Positions 12,795 to 24,362 of a DNA stretch of 64,000 bases are shown piece after piece (position 1 is the stretch's first letter; every line of letters starts with the position of its first letter). Origin of the DNA: Eutypa lata (Eukaryota; Ascomycota; Sordariomycetes; Xylariales; Diatrypaceae); assembly GCA_022661535.1 (NCBI GenBank), contig JAKULF010000003.1, forward strand, positions 3,038,001 through 3,102,000, given 5' to 3'. The notes below the pieces were generated by a model. It ran no database searches. It was not told the DNA's origin and saw only the letters and a list, made by a program, of their open reading frames with translations. Both the position numbers and the translations under genes were made by a program.

Positions 12795-15700
12795 ACCACC
12801 TGTGTGTACGCACACATTTCCTTAGTTTCCATGGCATAGCCTGGCGTTATCCGGCGGTGCAACCATTACAATTTCGCCACGACATCAGGCATTCATAAAT
12901 TTGTTTCAATTCTTCAAAGGCAGGTGGCCCCGCGATAGGGCTAAGATACCCAGCTCTTTGCTTCTTTTGTACGAAAAATAAAAATCCAGTGGACTGGCCG
13001 GGGATTCTTGGGATTTACTTGCGAGGCGTAGGCGTAGGGGAATGTCTAGGGCAGGGATGCTAAGGTACGACGCAACGGGATCATGACGCTATCAAGGGCA
13101 TGAGAGGAAGAATGGGCTTCAGCAATGAGTTAATCACTACATATCCCTTTTGTTTTCTCGTTTTACGAAGGTGGTAGCGCTATGATAAAATGAGGATTTG
13201 GCGGGGTGGTATTCATTTTATTCTTATTTGGGGCACACCCCATCTTAGCCAGAGACGAGGTTAGAAAGGGAGGGCCATAACAACGTAGTGGCCGTCTGTA
13301 ATTTTTGTACGTCATATGGGAGTGATATCGAAGAAGTCCGATACATTGTTGGGATTGTGTTTGGGGAATTAAATGGTGACGACTCTACCTATTGTTAATG
13401 ACATGGCCTCTGTATCTTGAAAGCCAGTAAGGTGGTGTAATGAACATTGCAACGTTCGCCGAAAGGCGCCTTGAATGCCACGATGCAATGATCCATTTTG
13501 ACAGCTGTCTTGTCACATTATGTAGAGTAGTAATACATGCGTTACTCGGCCCTCCCGGTTTACGTAGTATTCTGGTACTCGTTACCTGTTGCAACGTATT
13601 GATTAGAGCGTATACTTGCTTATCTATCCACGAGTGTCATATGAAGAAACCAAAGTCACCTCCTTGCCACTGTATTAGTTAAGGTATTAAGTAAGATGAA
13701 CTACATCACGTCTAATTGTGGGTATCGACTATTTGCCATGTCTTTTTTCTTTCCTTATAACCCCGTCGGTGAAGGTACGGAGTAAGGTAGAAAAGGAGAG
13801 GCTCCACGGTGTTTTCCATCAATGTTTGCTTTTAAACACCCGAATATTTCACCCTGCAGGAGAGGAAACGTCCCACGGCATAAAAATCGCCGGTAGGTGA
13901 TTATAGCTCTAGTCTACAATCTGTTACCTCTCTCCCTCTTTGCACATACTGTACAAATGCTACACCGTCAGCGGCGCCTGTTGTGCCTCGAATGTGCCTC
14001 TCCCGACGCATTGGCACGGCCTTGACAGCATGGGGCACATCAGTCCTGGCTTATCCATGTAGCGTGGCATTCGTTATGTCGTATCCCCGAACGACCTTTG
14101 ACCGTGATGGAAAAAGAAAAAACTTTTACTAGCTCCCCTGCTCCCTTGACAGACAGAGCGCTCTATTGGGCTTCTACGCGAGGTAGAGGACACTAGTTAT
14201 TTAGATGATGGCGGACGGGGTTCTATCTATATTTCTGTCTACCGAGTGTCTGTCTACGATTCACTAGGATATTTGTGATGAACATATAGAGTCTAAAGGG
14301 GGGCCCTCTGTCTCGGAAACTAAACTAAGAGAAACACATGTCGTGCTTGAGCCATGTGCAATGCAGTCTCACTCAATGACAGAAATACACTCACCCACAG
14401 TACAGTCGTGTGCCCGGCTACCTGTATGAAACCTTATAGTACTATAGAGTACACGTCAAGTCAAGCCACATGCAATTAATATGGATTCTGTGACCGAAGA
14501 CCTGGAAAGCACAGGCTGTCTACCGCATAGGTAGCTCGATACCCGATCCAGAATGACGTTGTCGATACCAGACCAGAGGCACCTAACTTAGGGTTCGGAA
14601 TGCATTACTAGCACTGCTACAGTACGCAACGAACTACTAGGCGCACATGTCTACTCGCATCGTGCATTTGACAGCAGCAGGGAGCTATGTATATAGTGGC
14701 ATCCTTCGTTAAAACCAAGTCAGTCAACCAACCAACCTACCTACATACCTTCTTCTATAGAGCGAAGGCCAGGAAGAATGTGCGATCGAGCTCTTGGCGG
14801 CGCCGCCGCCGGCCCCGATGATGCGTGAGAATCGACCCAAGAATCTAATCTATCTACATACCCGAGAATTTCGAAAGCAACCCCCCTTCCATCCCTTCTT
14901 CTTCTTGTCTCGCAAAACTTGCCCTTGCAACCTCTCTTTTGCTGCTCATCTTGGTGTAGCGCGGATCCGACGGTTTGGTACGACCACCGGCTGTGGCTAG
15001 CGACAATCGGCCGGCTATCCAATAATACCAGTCTGATAATGAGTTTAAAAGCCACGGGGGGTCAAAAATTTGGGATCGTCTTCGAGGGCGATGTTGTCCC
15101 TCGTCGGACTTATAGGCTATTGATGGCCAGATAGAGGACTAAAAGTACGTACGTAGATAACTTCCTATTTACATATACGCGTATATAACTAGACATACAT
15201 TGGTAAGCTGAGCTGTCTGCTATGGCTGGACCTCGTTGGTGGCTGTGCGATGTTTTTCTTTTGCCTTTTCTTTTTCCTCTCCCTCCCTCCCTCATATCAA
15301 GCCAGTCGAGCTCTGAGGCAGCTGCTAGGCTCAAGGCCTTCGTTCGTATATGGAACTTGTCCGCCATGTAAATATGTAGGTAGGTTATTCAGGCAGCCCG
15401 ACATATGTAAATACTACATGCATATGCAGAACTAGCAGGGATCAATGGAATCATTTTTGAGTTGACACAAGGACCACCCGCGCGCCAGAAAGCTAAATGC
15501 ATCACTAGATACATGCGTACATATCTCGTTGCTAGTTTGAGGGGATGTTGAACATGAAAAGTTCAAGGATACAAATCTAGATAACCTCTTCTATACAGGC
15601 AAGACTTGAGTGAGGGCAAAATAAATAAATCGTTCAGGTGTGACATCATTAAAGATACCTACCTGTGTCCGAAGTACTTACTTAGGTATGTATCTAAGGG

Positions 15701-16740
15701 AACACCGGCTCGAAACCCCCCTTGCTCCCCTGCTCCCTTGCCCCTCGCAAATGGGGCAAAGATGCAAGTACCTACCTAGATACCTACTGCCTACCTACCC
15801 TAACCTTGCGTTCGATGGGGGTTTGGATGGTGGATGGTGATGAACATGGGAGTAGAAAAAGAGCCGTGCCTGGATGCACAGTAGATCGCCTAGGTTGCGG
15901 AGCGATTGGTCGTTACCAACAAGGGTTCTCCTCTATGTGGTTATAACCCATGCGGACGGGGTGTGACGGATTTAAAGTCCGCTGTGACGACAGGCTCAAC
16001 GATGAAGGGGTGGAAAGGGGACGGTGAAATATTTGTACTAGCCTCTTAGCCTTCTCTCACCTCTCTCTCCCTCTTTGTTCGTCTTTAATGGTATTTCTTG
16101 ATTAGTTAGGAGGCTTACTAAATATGTGTAAACTCTGAATGCTAGTTAGTTATAGGACAGGTATTTATGTGTAGGTGTGTGAGGGTGTATGTAGATAGGA
16201 TGGATAGGTTTTGTAATCTTGCTTTTGACAGCTCCCCCTCCCTGACTGTCTGATATGAGCAAGCCTTACCATAAACATGCATCTGCACTTAGCATTCAGG
16301 GATAGGTGTTGAGAGGCTTGAAGAGATAACTAAAAGGCTGTCTTGAGCACGTAGGTAGGTAGGTAATCCACAGTATGTAAGTCACTGAATGTAGGACAGT
16401 CCAATGCATGATTCTCCGAACATAGATATAATTCAAGTAAACAAAGTTTGTGTATATATAGACGTACAGTATGATATGCGTCCTATATTGACTATATATC
16501 TGTATATCTCTTAACATACCCACCATCCACATAACTGCTATGCCCTTTGACCCTTAAATGCTACCTATTAAATAACGTGTGATCACAGTGTAGCATTGGA
16601 GACGAGCAGTAGCGGGTAGTGTCCCGCTTTTTAGGACAGCTACAATGTCGTCTTTAGGGTGTCCCGGCGTCTAATGAGCACCTAACACTCGTTCGGGTGC
16701 ATCTTGGCACCAACCCACCTTGCGTTGGATAGACCCCACC

Positions 16741-16764
16741 TACATACATACATACATACATACA
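16741..16764. repeat. (CATA)n microsatellite
   Basis: About six perfect four-base units in intergenic DNA between the RhoGEF and velB genes. Confidence 0.9.
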
Positions 16765-18195
16765 TGTACTCGCATAAACGCCACCACCACAGTAACGACC
16801 TCCTTGGAGGCAACTGTCGGTATCTAAATGTGTAGTTTGTTCGATAAAGGCTTATAGGTATATGCATGAGCATACCCTTGTGATACCTAGGTATGTATTA
16901 GTAGTTTGGACTGCTTGCATTGTAGGGGTATAGATGTAGGTATTGTAGAGAGAGGCATATCTCAGGCAAAGAGTTGAAATGAGGGGTTTTGTTTTGGAGA
17001 TTGACCGCCTGGACTTGTTTTGTTTGTTGATGTTCAACCAACCAAAGGTGTCTCGTTGAGAAAGAGATATCCATCAATGTCATCATATAATGCCCTTCTG
17101 TTCCTTAGCTTTTATGTCTCAAGACACGAGGCTACTAGTTCGAAACATACATACATATAACTATATACATCATCAATGAAAACCGGTCCGATGTTACATT
17201 ATAACGGTTTTTGTACGATGGTAGTATGTATGGCTTGCTTGCTTGCTTGATGCCTACCTCTTAAGAGACTCCCCGCTGGGAGGTATATACGTGCATAAGC
17301 TTCAGGGTACTAATGTAGGTAGGAAATAGATAGTTTCCCTTGTTACGAAGTGGTGCCCTTTAACAAACATGTTTTCATCATCATTCCTTAGGTAGGTAGC
17401 TGCCTATGTAGATGTAAGGAGTATATATATGCACTTTAGTTATATACCTAAGTATGTATTGTTTGCTTTTTGTAGCTTTATAAGAATATACCTAGGTATC
17501 TTTATAGTTACTATACTTTCTCATTTAAACAGTTGCTTATTAAGGTTATGTATTACACAGTGACAGAATTTGACGCCAAAGCAGAAAAAGTTACAATCCT
17601 ATCACACACATAGGATTTTATATAGAATCCCCAATTGCACGTAGATATATAACTATGTATGAAGCTTTTCTTAAGATTAAAAGCACAACCAAAGTAGGTA
17701 TAATACGTATACTATAATACCGCCAACCCTTGTATAATACCGGGTACCTTCCTCTTACCTACATTATACATATACGCACACACCACGGTGAAGTCTTATT
17801 CCGCTAAATCTCGGCTGGCGATCCCTGCGGCAAAACCCCAAGCAGTTTGGGACCCAACTAGGTCTAACGGTCCACTAATAACTCTAATAACTTTAAGCGG
17901 TTTGCCAATCTGCCAATGCCGTGATCAACCCTTGTCATATTAGCTGCTTTGCTAATCAAGGATTAAACTAGGTAGTTAGGTACAAGTGCCTACCTACTCA
18001 ATACTTAGGGTAGGTAGTTCCCTTAGTTAGTAAGGCCTACATCTCTAGAGTGGCGCCGTTGAATAACATTAAGTGCAACGCGGCTTGCCTTCTCCAGGTC
18101 TGCCCCGAATATTCACCACTACCGTATCGGTCTGAACATAACATTATATACATACATATATACCTACATACCCGTAACTCACGTACATACATACA

Positions 18196-18214
18196 TATAT
18201 ACCTTAGGTATATA
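18196..18214. repeat. Perfect 9-bp inverted repeat with one-base centre
   Basis: The arms TATATACCT and AGGTATATA flank a single T. It lies about 620 bp upstream of the velB ATG, inside a (CATA)-rich patch. It could extrude a hairpin or be a palindromic protein site, or it may simply reflect the local repeat composition. Confidence 0.6.
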
Positions 18215-18833
18215 CCTACATACATGCATCCGTACTACGGATTTACAGACAGACCTACGAAAGGTAGACGTACATACATACCTACTTAGACACGCGTGCG
18301 CCTCATACTCTCCCTCGTTCAGATCGTCCAATATCTTAAAAACTCAGTTCTTGCAGTCATCCTGTCTTGTTTTTTCGCGCTAATTCCTTGTCCCGATTGC
18401 ACTGAGCTGAGGTTTAGACTTTTTCCCCCCTACTCCGCAAAACTTAATTCGATCCTGTTAAGTGGCCCCGAGAGAGCACCGACCTTACACATGGTTATCC
18501 GCCTTCATCGTCCCATCTCGTTCTGTAGTGATCATAATAGTCGGGATACCTGCTTTACATTAGGTAGATGAAAGAAACTACATAGCGTCTGATTCTGATG
18601 GTCCCTTGAGTCGTCAAGCCTGCATCATACCGACCCAAAGCCTCGGCACAGCTACGACTACTAGCACGAGCTTATTCGTACTTCGCGCGCCGTTGGAACA
18701 ATTCCTATTTTTGGGGGGTGTAAGCTCTCCACAACGCAGGTAGCCCCCGTCGCTCGAGCTTGGGCTTGCGACGAGATAGTCAATTTTACATAGAATAAAG
18801 CGCCACAGATAGGTGGAGAGACTATCGCCCACC

Positions 18834-20478
18834 ATGAATCAGAACTATCAGCCCCCTCCTATTCCTCACCATTCGCAGGTTCTGGCGCCAGAGCTACCAG
18901 GGCCATCGGCGCATCTGTCTGGCTACCCTACCCATCAACTCCCCCCGATGGTGGCCCAGACCTCGTACCAACACTATCAGAATGTGCCTCCAAGTATGCA
19001 CCGCCCGGTGCCTCCGCGCACAATGTCCGGGTCTCGAGACCATGTTGCCGATTTAGGTCCACCAGAGAACGGCACCGACCCGTCCAAGACCGGTGCCGGC
19101 GACAAGAAGAAGTTGTCTCCGCCGAAGGAGGTTCAAGGCTCAGATGCAACTAGGAAATACCAGTAAGTTGGCACCATTAGCTCATGAAGCTTATGCGCCA
19201 GGAACTTCTAGTCACAGCACTAAACTAACTATGGGCGTACCTAGACTCAAGGTCGTCCAACAACCGCTGCGCGCAAGAATGTGCGGCTTTGGTGATAAGG
19301 TTAGATGGCAACTCCTTATTCGCTGGTATGAATTAGAGCTCATGCGTTACAGGATCGTCGGCCTATCACTCCTCCACCCTGCATTAGGTTAATCGTTATG
19401 GACAAAATAACTGGGAAGGAGGTCGACTGCAAGTACGGAAAACCTCTACTATACTCTTGTAGCAGGCCTTATATTAACTATTAAGTAGCGAGGTCGACCA
19501 CCAACATTATATATTACACGTCGATCTCTGGAACCCCGAAGGAGACAAGGAAGCCAACCTTGTAAAACACTCGCAGGCTCAGGGCTCTATTTCTGCCACG
19601 TCAACCACCTCCTTTCGAGAACTAGTCGACAACCACACCTCTAACTATGGTTATCCGGCTATTGTACCCTCTAACCGGGAGTCACAATACGCGTCGGCCG
19701 CTCAGGCTGGCTATGGTGCGCCAATGGGCGGTTACCAACCGGATGCTTATGCCCAAGGTTAGCCTCTAAGAGCCTACTTTTCTTGACGTATTATTAATGA
19801 TATATGGTTAGGATATGGGTATGCACAAGGTCCTAGTTACTCACAGCAGGTCTCTATGCAGCAGGCACAGCAGTACAATTATCCTCAAGGGGGGTTCAGA
19901 AACGACATGCATCCTTCTATAGACCCCTTAGGACATCGTGGCTCATACTCGCATGATATGTCCGCTGCCTTGACTGCAGGTCGTGGGCCAGGAATATCAT
20001 CGCAAGCGAACGGCATGTATACTAGGAACCTCATTGGGAACCTTGCTTGCAGCGCGGCGCGACTCACTGACCCCTCCGAGAAGATTGGAATATGGTTTGT
20101 TTTACAGGACATGAGTGTCAGGACTGAAGGTTGGTTTAGGTAAGTAAATCGGATGTGGCCAATGTCAAAATTTCAAGCTTACGATATAGCAGATTACGAT
20201 TCTCCTTCATCAATCTACGATCGACCCAGGCGCCAGGTAATGCTCCAGGAAGCGACCCGAACTCCCTCGTTAAGGGCAAAGCGAGGGTCCTCGCGCAAGT
20301 CTTCAGCGAGCCATTCCAGGTTTATTCCGCGAAGAAATTCCCTGGAGTTTGCGAAAGCACCGCTCTAAGCAAATGCTTCGCGCAGCAGGGAGTCAAAATT
20401 CCCATCAGGAAAGAAGGACAAGACGAAAAGGGCAAAGGGGACGGGAAAGGCAAAGATGACTCGGATAACGACGACTAG
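18834..20478 (+). CDS. velB: Velvet-family developmental regulator VelB
   Basis: VelB is a fungal transcriptional regulator that pairs with VeA (and LaeA) or VosA, links light and development to secondary metabolism, and enters the nucleus as a heterodimer. Exons are 18834-19162, 19245-19299, 19353-19432, 19489-19757, 19812-20139 and 20193-20478 (448 aa; all phases agree). The N-terminal half of the velvet domain reads QLKVVQQPLRARMCGFGDK, then DRRPITPPPCIRLIVMDK. The C-terminal half contains NLIGNLACSAARLTDP, IGIWFVLQDMSVRTEGWFR, FQVYSAKKFPGV and KCFAQQGVKIPIRK. The two halves are separated by a Gln/Tyr/Gly-rich insertion of more than 100 residues, and this split together with the C-terminal motif marks VelB among velvet proteins. 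The tail is rich in Lys, Gly and Asp. The ATG sits in a good CCCACCATG context. A longer frame begins seven codons upstream at a GTG, which I do not use. Confidence 0.95.
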
Positions 20479-22922
20479 AAGGCTGGCTCAGGTGCCCATT
20501 GGGAAATCTACTGGCTTGCAAATGGAACAGGACGCGGCCGCTTCGAGTTGCACACGCAAGCCACGCTTATTACTTACTACTGCACCAAGGCTATGGATAA
20601 TGCGACAAAGTAGATGGTTAGGCCTCACGGCAATAGGTTATTATTACTAGTAAGGCGGCTACTTTGTCAATGATTGATTATAAGTGATATTTTCGACGAT
20701 GAGCTTGCACATATACTAGAGGATAACCGAGACTGGATTTTCAAGCAACAAATGTCTCACTGTGTTTGGTATTCTCGGTATGGAGGCGAGAGCGGTATAC
20801 TAGACATTCTCTTGACCTCTCTCAAACCATAATTGCATGCGCTAATAACGCCACCAACGTTCCTGGAGAAGATATACTGGTTACTACATACGTATGTATA
20901 TGTGTAGCATGTAGTCGAAGGGGGAGATTAGGTTAGGTATCATTGGGAAGTTCTTGGCATTCAACCTAGGTAGGAATTTCCATATCAGTCTACGTAGGTA
21001 GCCAGGAAAAGTTTATCTCAAAGTTTTCGACGGGGGCAGATAGTAGTTAGATCAATCGAGTTTTTAGTCCGGAGTTGCCAGGCTGCCAGGCTGCACGAGC
21101 GCCCGTCTGATCTTCATGTAAATAATCCTTGACCCCTTGCCTTTTATCAGGGGGGAGGGGCGTCTGATCGACCTTGCAGCAGCGGCAGGAAGCAAGCTGG
21201 CAAGAGAGGAACATCAAGTACACATGTAAGAAGTCCCCAACGGGTAGAGTACCTTGAGTACCTACCTACATATATAAAAGCTCTCTGATGACGGGTACGG
21301 ATGCAAGTCAAGTCGGGGCGCGTCACTTGCACGATGAGATACACATCCATACCTACTTACATAGATTTTACCGCTGCGCCGCTGCGGCTCCTACCGACCT
21401 ATGAAAAGCACTCGCATACCTACCATGCAGATGCGGCAAGTGGGTCACCGGGGCAGCAGCCCGGGTTACTGTAACCGCATGTACAATACGTATGTATGTA
21501 GGAATGCATGAAATCATGTAATGTATGTAAGTAAATATGTAAAGCAGGTTGAGCTCATCACCGTTTCTGCAGGACCGGTGGCGAGCGAGATCCTAGCGTA
21601 GACATTCTTATGAGATTTATTTGCATTATCTTGGCGACGAGAGCCGGAAAACTACGTACTTAGTTAGATGTTCGCAGCTCAGGACATACGTACATAGTAC
21701 GTATGTAGTAACGATGATGCATCATGGAGGGCTACCTATAAAACTTATATAGCATTGCTAACATATACCTACCTACCCTTTTGAGGTCTACAGTAAATTG
21801 TGTTCTTGTTTTGAGATGAGACATGGTCGCTAACTGCATGAATTTCACTGTGGCAAAATTTTACTTATACCTGCCTGGATATTGATTTCTATCACACATA
21901 GCTCTCTGCAATATAAGCATTGATCAGAGGTCTGTAAAGCCATTATGTTAAATCGCCCGGCTAGGGGGCTTAACACCGAGCGTTGTGCATCCACACTCCG
22001 GCTTATACATACTGACATACCCGACTTCCTATAATTACATAGATAGGCACACGTGATAGGATATTTTCTTTCTTTCTTTGACGGCTCGGCTGGCCTCTGG
22101 CAACAACTGACACAGACATTTCTATTACGTTTTTCTTACCTCATATTTTCTCTCCGCAACCGCGCTTGCAACTCGACAAACAACCTTTTTCTTTTCACTC
22201 CCAGCCAGCCATGACACCATCGCAGCCCCAAGGCTACATACCTACCCAAACAAGTCCCCGTCTGCCGCTGTCTAGCTACACACATACAATCAGGGCAAAT
22301 GTGGAGTACCTAAGTATATACTAGTTAGGGCCGTCTAGTCACGAATGATGTCAGAAATCTATGTACTCAGAAAGGTGGAGGGGGCGGCCAGAATCGCCTT
22401 TCGTCTCAAAACCGGTCTCTTCTTGGCTGAGAAATCTCTGAGCTACCGTGTGATCAGGCAAAGTGGTATGCTCTAGTTAGGCAAGGGGAAAAAGGCGCCA
22501 TTCTGCCATTGTTCGTGACCGGTCTTGCGAACTCTTAACTCTTGGCTGTCGTTCCCATAAATCTAAAAATCAAACAAAGAGGGCATCAAAAATAAATAGG
22601 TAGTAGGTTCCTCATCTGTGCCACAGCTACCTGGTACTAGGCTCATTGTTAGTCGCACTAGATTTACTCATACAATAAATTACGTTTTTTTAACCCGATC
22701 TTATCGTTCGTTGCCTTGGACAACTTGTACATACTCCTCAGTTGTGATATCTACAGATCGAAATAATACTACCTACTACGGAATTTCCCAAAAGCAAACA
22801 GCAATTTTCCAACAGATACGGAAAAGCCGTCTGCCGTTATACTCCCGATATTGAGATCACGGATTGAGTCGTCTTGCGCAACAACCCCCATCTACACATT
22901 GAAACCAGCAAATTTGCCCACA
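20479..22922. other. Intergenic region between velB and the DUF3602-like gene
   Basis: No gene is supported in these 2.4 kb. The DNA contains a TTTC-type short run near 22067 and several AGGTA/TACCT words. A perfect inverted repeat with 10-bp arms and a 3-base loop lies at 21684-21706. Confidence 0.65.
21684..21706. repeat. Inverted repeat, 10-bp arms, 3-base loop
   Basis: The arms ACATACGTAC and GTACGTATGT are perfectly complementary around the loop ATA. It lies in non-coding DNA about 1.2 kb downstream of velB. Function is unknown. Confidence 0.65.
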
Positions 22923-23481
22923 ATGACTGGAATGACATCGACCGGCAGAGGAGGAGCAGGCAACATCGCCGACGCCTCTAAATCTCCCAAACTGAACCCC
23001 ACCGACCTTCAGACCCCTACCTTGAAAGGCGCCGTTTATACCACTGGTCGCGGCGGCTCTGGCAACATGGCCAGCAACACAGATCCCGTTGAGGCGCGCA
23101 TCGCCCAAGATGTTGAGCCGTAAGTTCCTGAAGCCCGCTCGCCCACCCACTCGCCCTCCTACTTTCTTCTATGCTTCTAAGCACCAGCTTTTGACTTGTT
23201 GCGCGACCAAAAAACAACACTACCTACTTAGACTAGCGAAACGCTCGGTGGCTGATGACTTGAGACTAACACGCCGCATTAGCATCGAGCGCCGGTCGAG
23301 TATAGGCGCAACGCACGTCGGCCGCGGGGGCGCCGCCAACGTTGCGACCAAGGCCCCGGAAGAAGCCGAGGCCGAGGCGGCAGCCGCAAAGGAGAAAGGC
23401 GGCAGCAGCAGCGAGGAGCACAAGAAAGCTCATCATCACGGGCTCGCAGAGAAAGCTAAGGGACTCTTCAAGAAGGCATAG
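22923..23481 (+). CDS. Small DUF3602-like protein with three GRGG motifs
   Basis: Two exons (22923-23119 and 23283-23481, intron 163 bp, donor GTAAGT) encode 131 residues. The N-terminal half carries STGRGGAGNI and TTGRGGSGNM; the second exon carries HVGRGGAANV. The spaced G-R-G-G-x-x-N motif is the hallmark of the fungal DUF3602 family, whose biochemical role is not established. The C terminus is an Ala/Glu/Lys stretch ending in a basic helix (EKAKGLFKKA). There is no signal peptide or membrane segment. The whole protein looks disordered and soluble. The ATG used is the first that gives the family N terminus; a second Met lies three codons later. Confidence 0.85.
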
Positions 23482-24362
23482 AACGCGTTTACTTGAAGAA
23501 GCGATATTGGCTTGGCGAATATAAACTGCCCCTCACATTCACGAATTAACTACAATCACGACAGACGCAAACACCCCTCCTTCTCCACCCCCACATGGTC
23601 TGTACTGTATTGTACGTGCGTGCATACGTGGATAACAGGGGACCGCTAAGATGGTCTGTTTTCTGTGCTACAACGATGGAAATTAACTTTGCTTAATCTT
23701 GCTGGTTTTGAAATCCTCACGCCGGCGCCGGGACTGCGAGGTCTTGAGTGAGCAGGGAAGTAAAGAGACGATAGAGGGGGAAAGAGAGAGAGAAAGGATT
23801 GGAGTTTTTACGATCTTCTTGCCCAAGTGGAGATGGAACGGCCCACGATACCCCGCTCCGTATGTAGATATGCAGCTTGTCATTGCGCATGCGATGCAAA
23901 GGGGACGGACGCCTTCACATAGGTAGCAAGTAGTTGTTATCTACGTTCTAAACCGTATATTTCACACTAAAACGAGACACGGAAAAAGAAAAAGAGAAGA
24001 TAATATTACGATGCGAGTGTGAAACCATCGCCGAACGAACGAACGAACGAGTCACCAGCACCTGCGCGATACCGGATGATGCGTCCGTGAATTTGAGTCA
24101 CTGGAACCCGGTATTCTGCGTAGGTGCGCCGAAGTATCGTCACTGCACTGACTCGTCTATTCCATGTTTCGGCACCCCTTCGTTCTCTTCCGTAGTACCT
24201 ATGACAGGACTTAGTGCATACAAATACCATCTTGCTCTCCATCGTACTAATCAGCCCTTCCATGCCAATTGCAGCTTCTCAGACTGTACAAACATATAAC
24301 TACCTAGGTACCTACTTAATTAAGTACTTGTTAAGAGTATATTGAAAAGGGGTTAAACAAAA
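23482..24362. other. Intergenic region, no gene seen
   Basis: This stretch includes the 3' flank of the DUF3602-like gene and the promoter of the GNAT gene. A (GAAC)n run occupies 24032-24051. No open frame has coding support. Confidence 0.65.
24032..24051. repeat. (GAAC)n short tandem repeat
   Basis: About four to five consecutive GAAC units in the upstream region of the GNAT gene. Confidence 0.85.

Larger units (their letters stand above)
12795..18833. other. 6-kb gene-poor region upstream of velB
   Basis: I found no supported gene here. Open frames are short (under about 105 codons) and unbiased, and none can be extended by splicing into a recognisable domain. The left part is the 3' flank of the RhoGEF gene; the right part is presumably a long promoter or leader for velB. 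Repeated words include AGGTAGGT, (CATA)n at 16741 and 18150-18220, and (GCTT)n near 17228. A 19-bp palindrome lies at 18196-18214. Confidence 0.65.

Noticed and set aside
14741..15055. Minus-strand frame of 104 codons upstream of velB
   Set aside because: No coding bias, no family resemblance and no extension by splicing.
16735..16765. CATA runs considered as CRISPR-like or telomere-like repeats
   Set aside because: They are plain four-base microsatellites without spacers and do not match TTAGGG-type telomere repeats.
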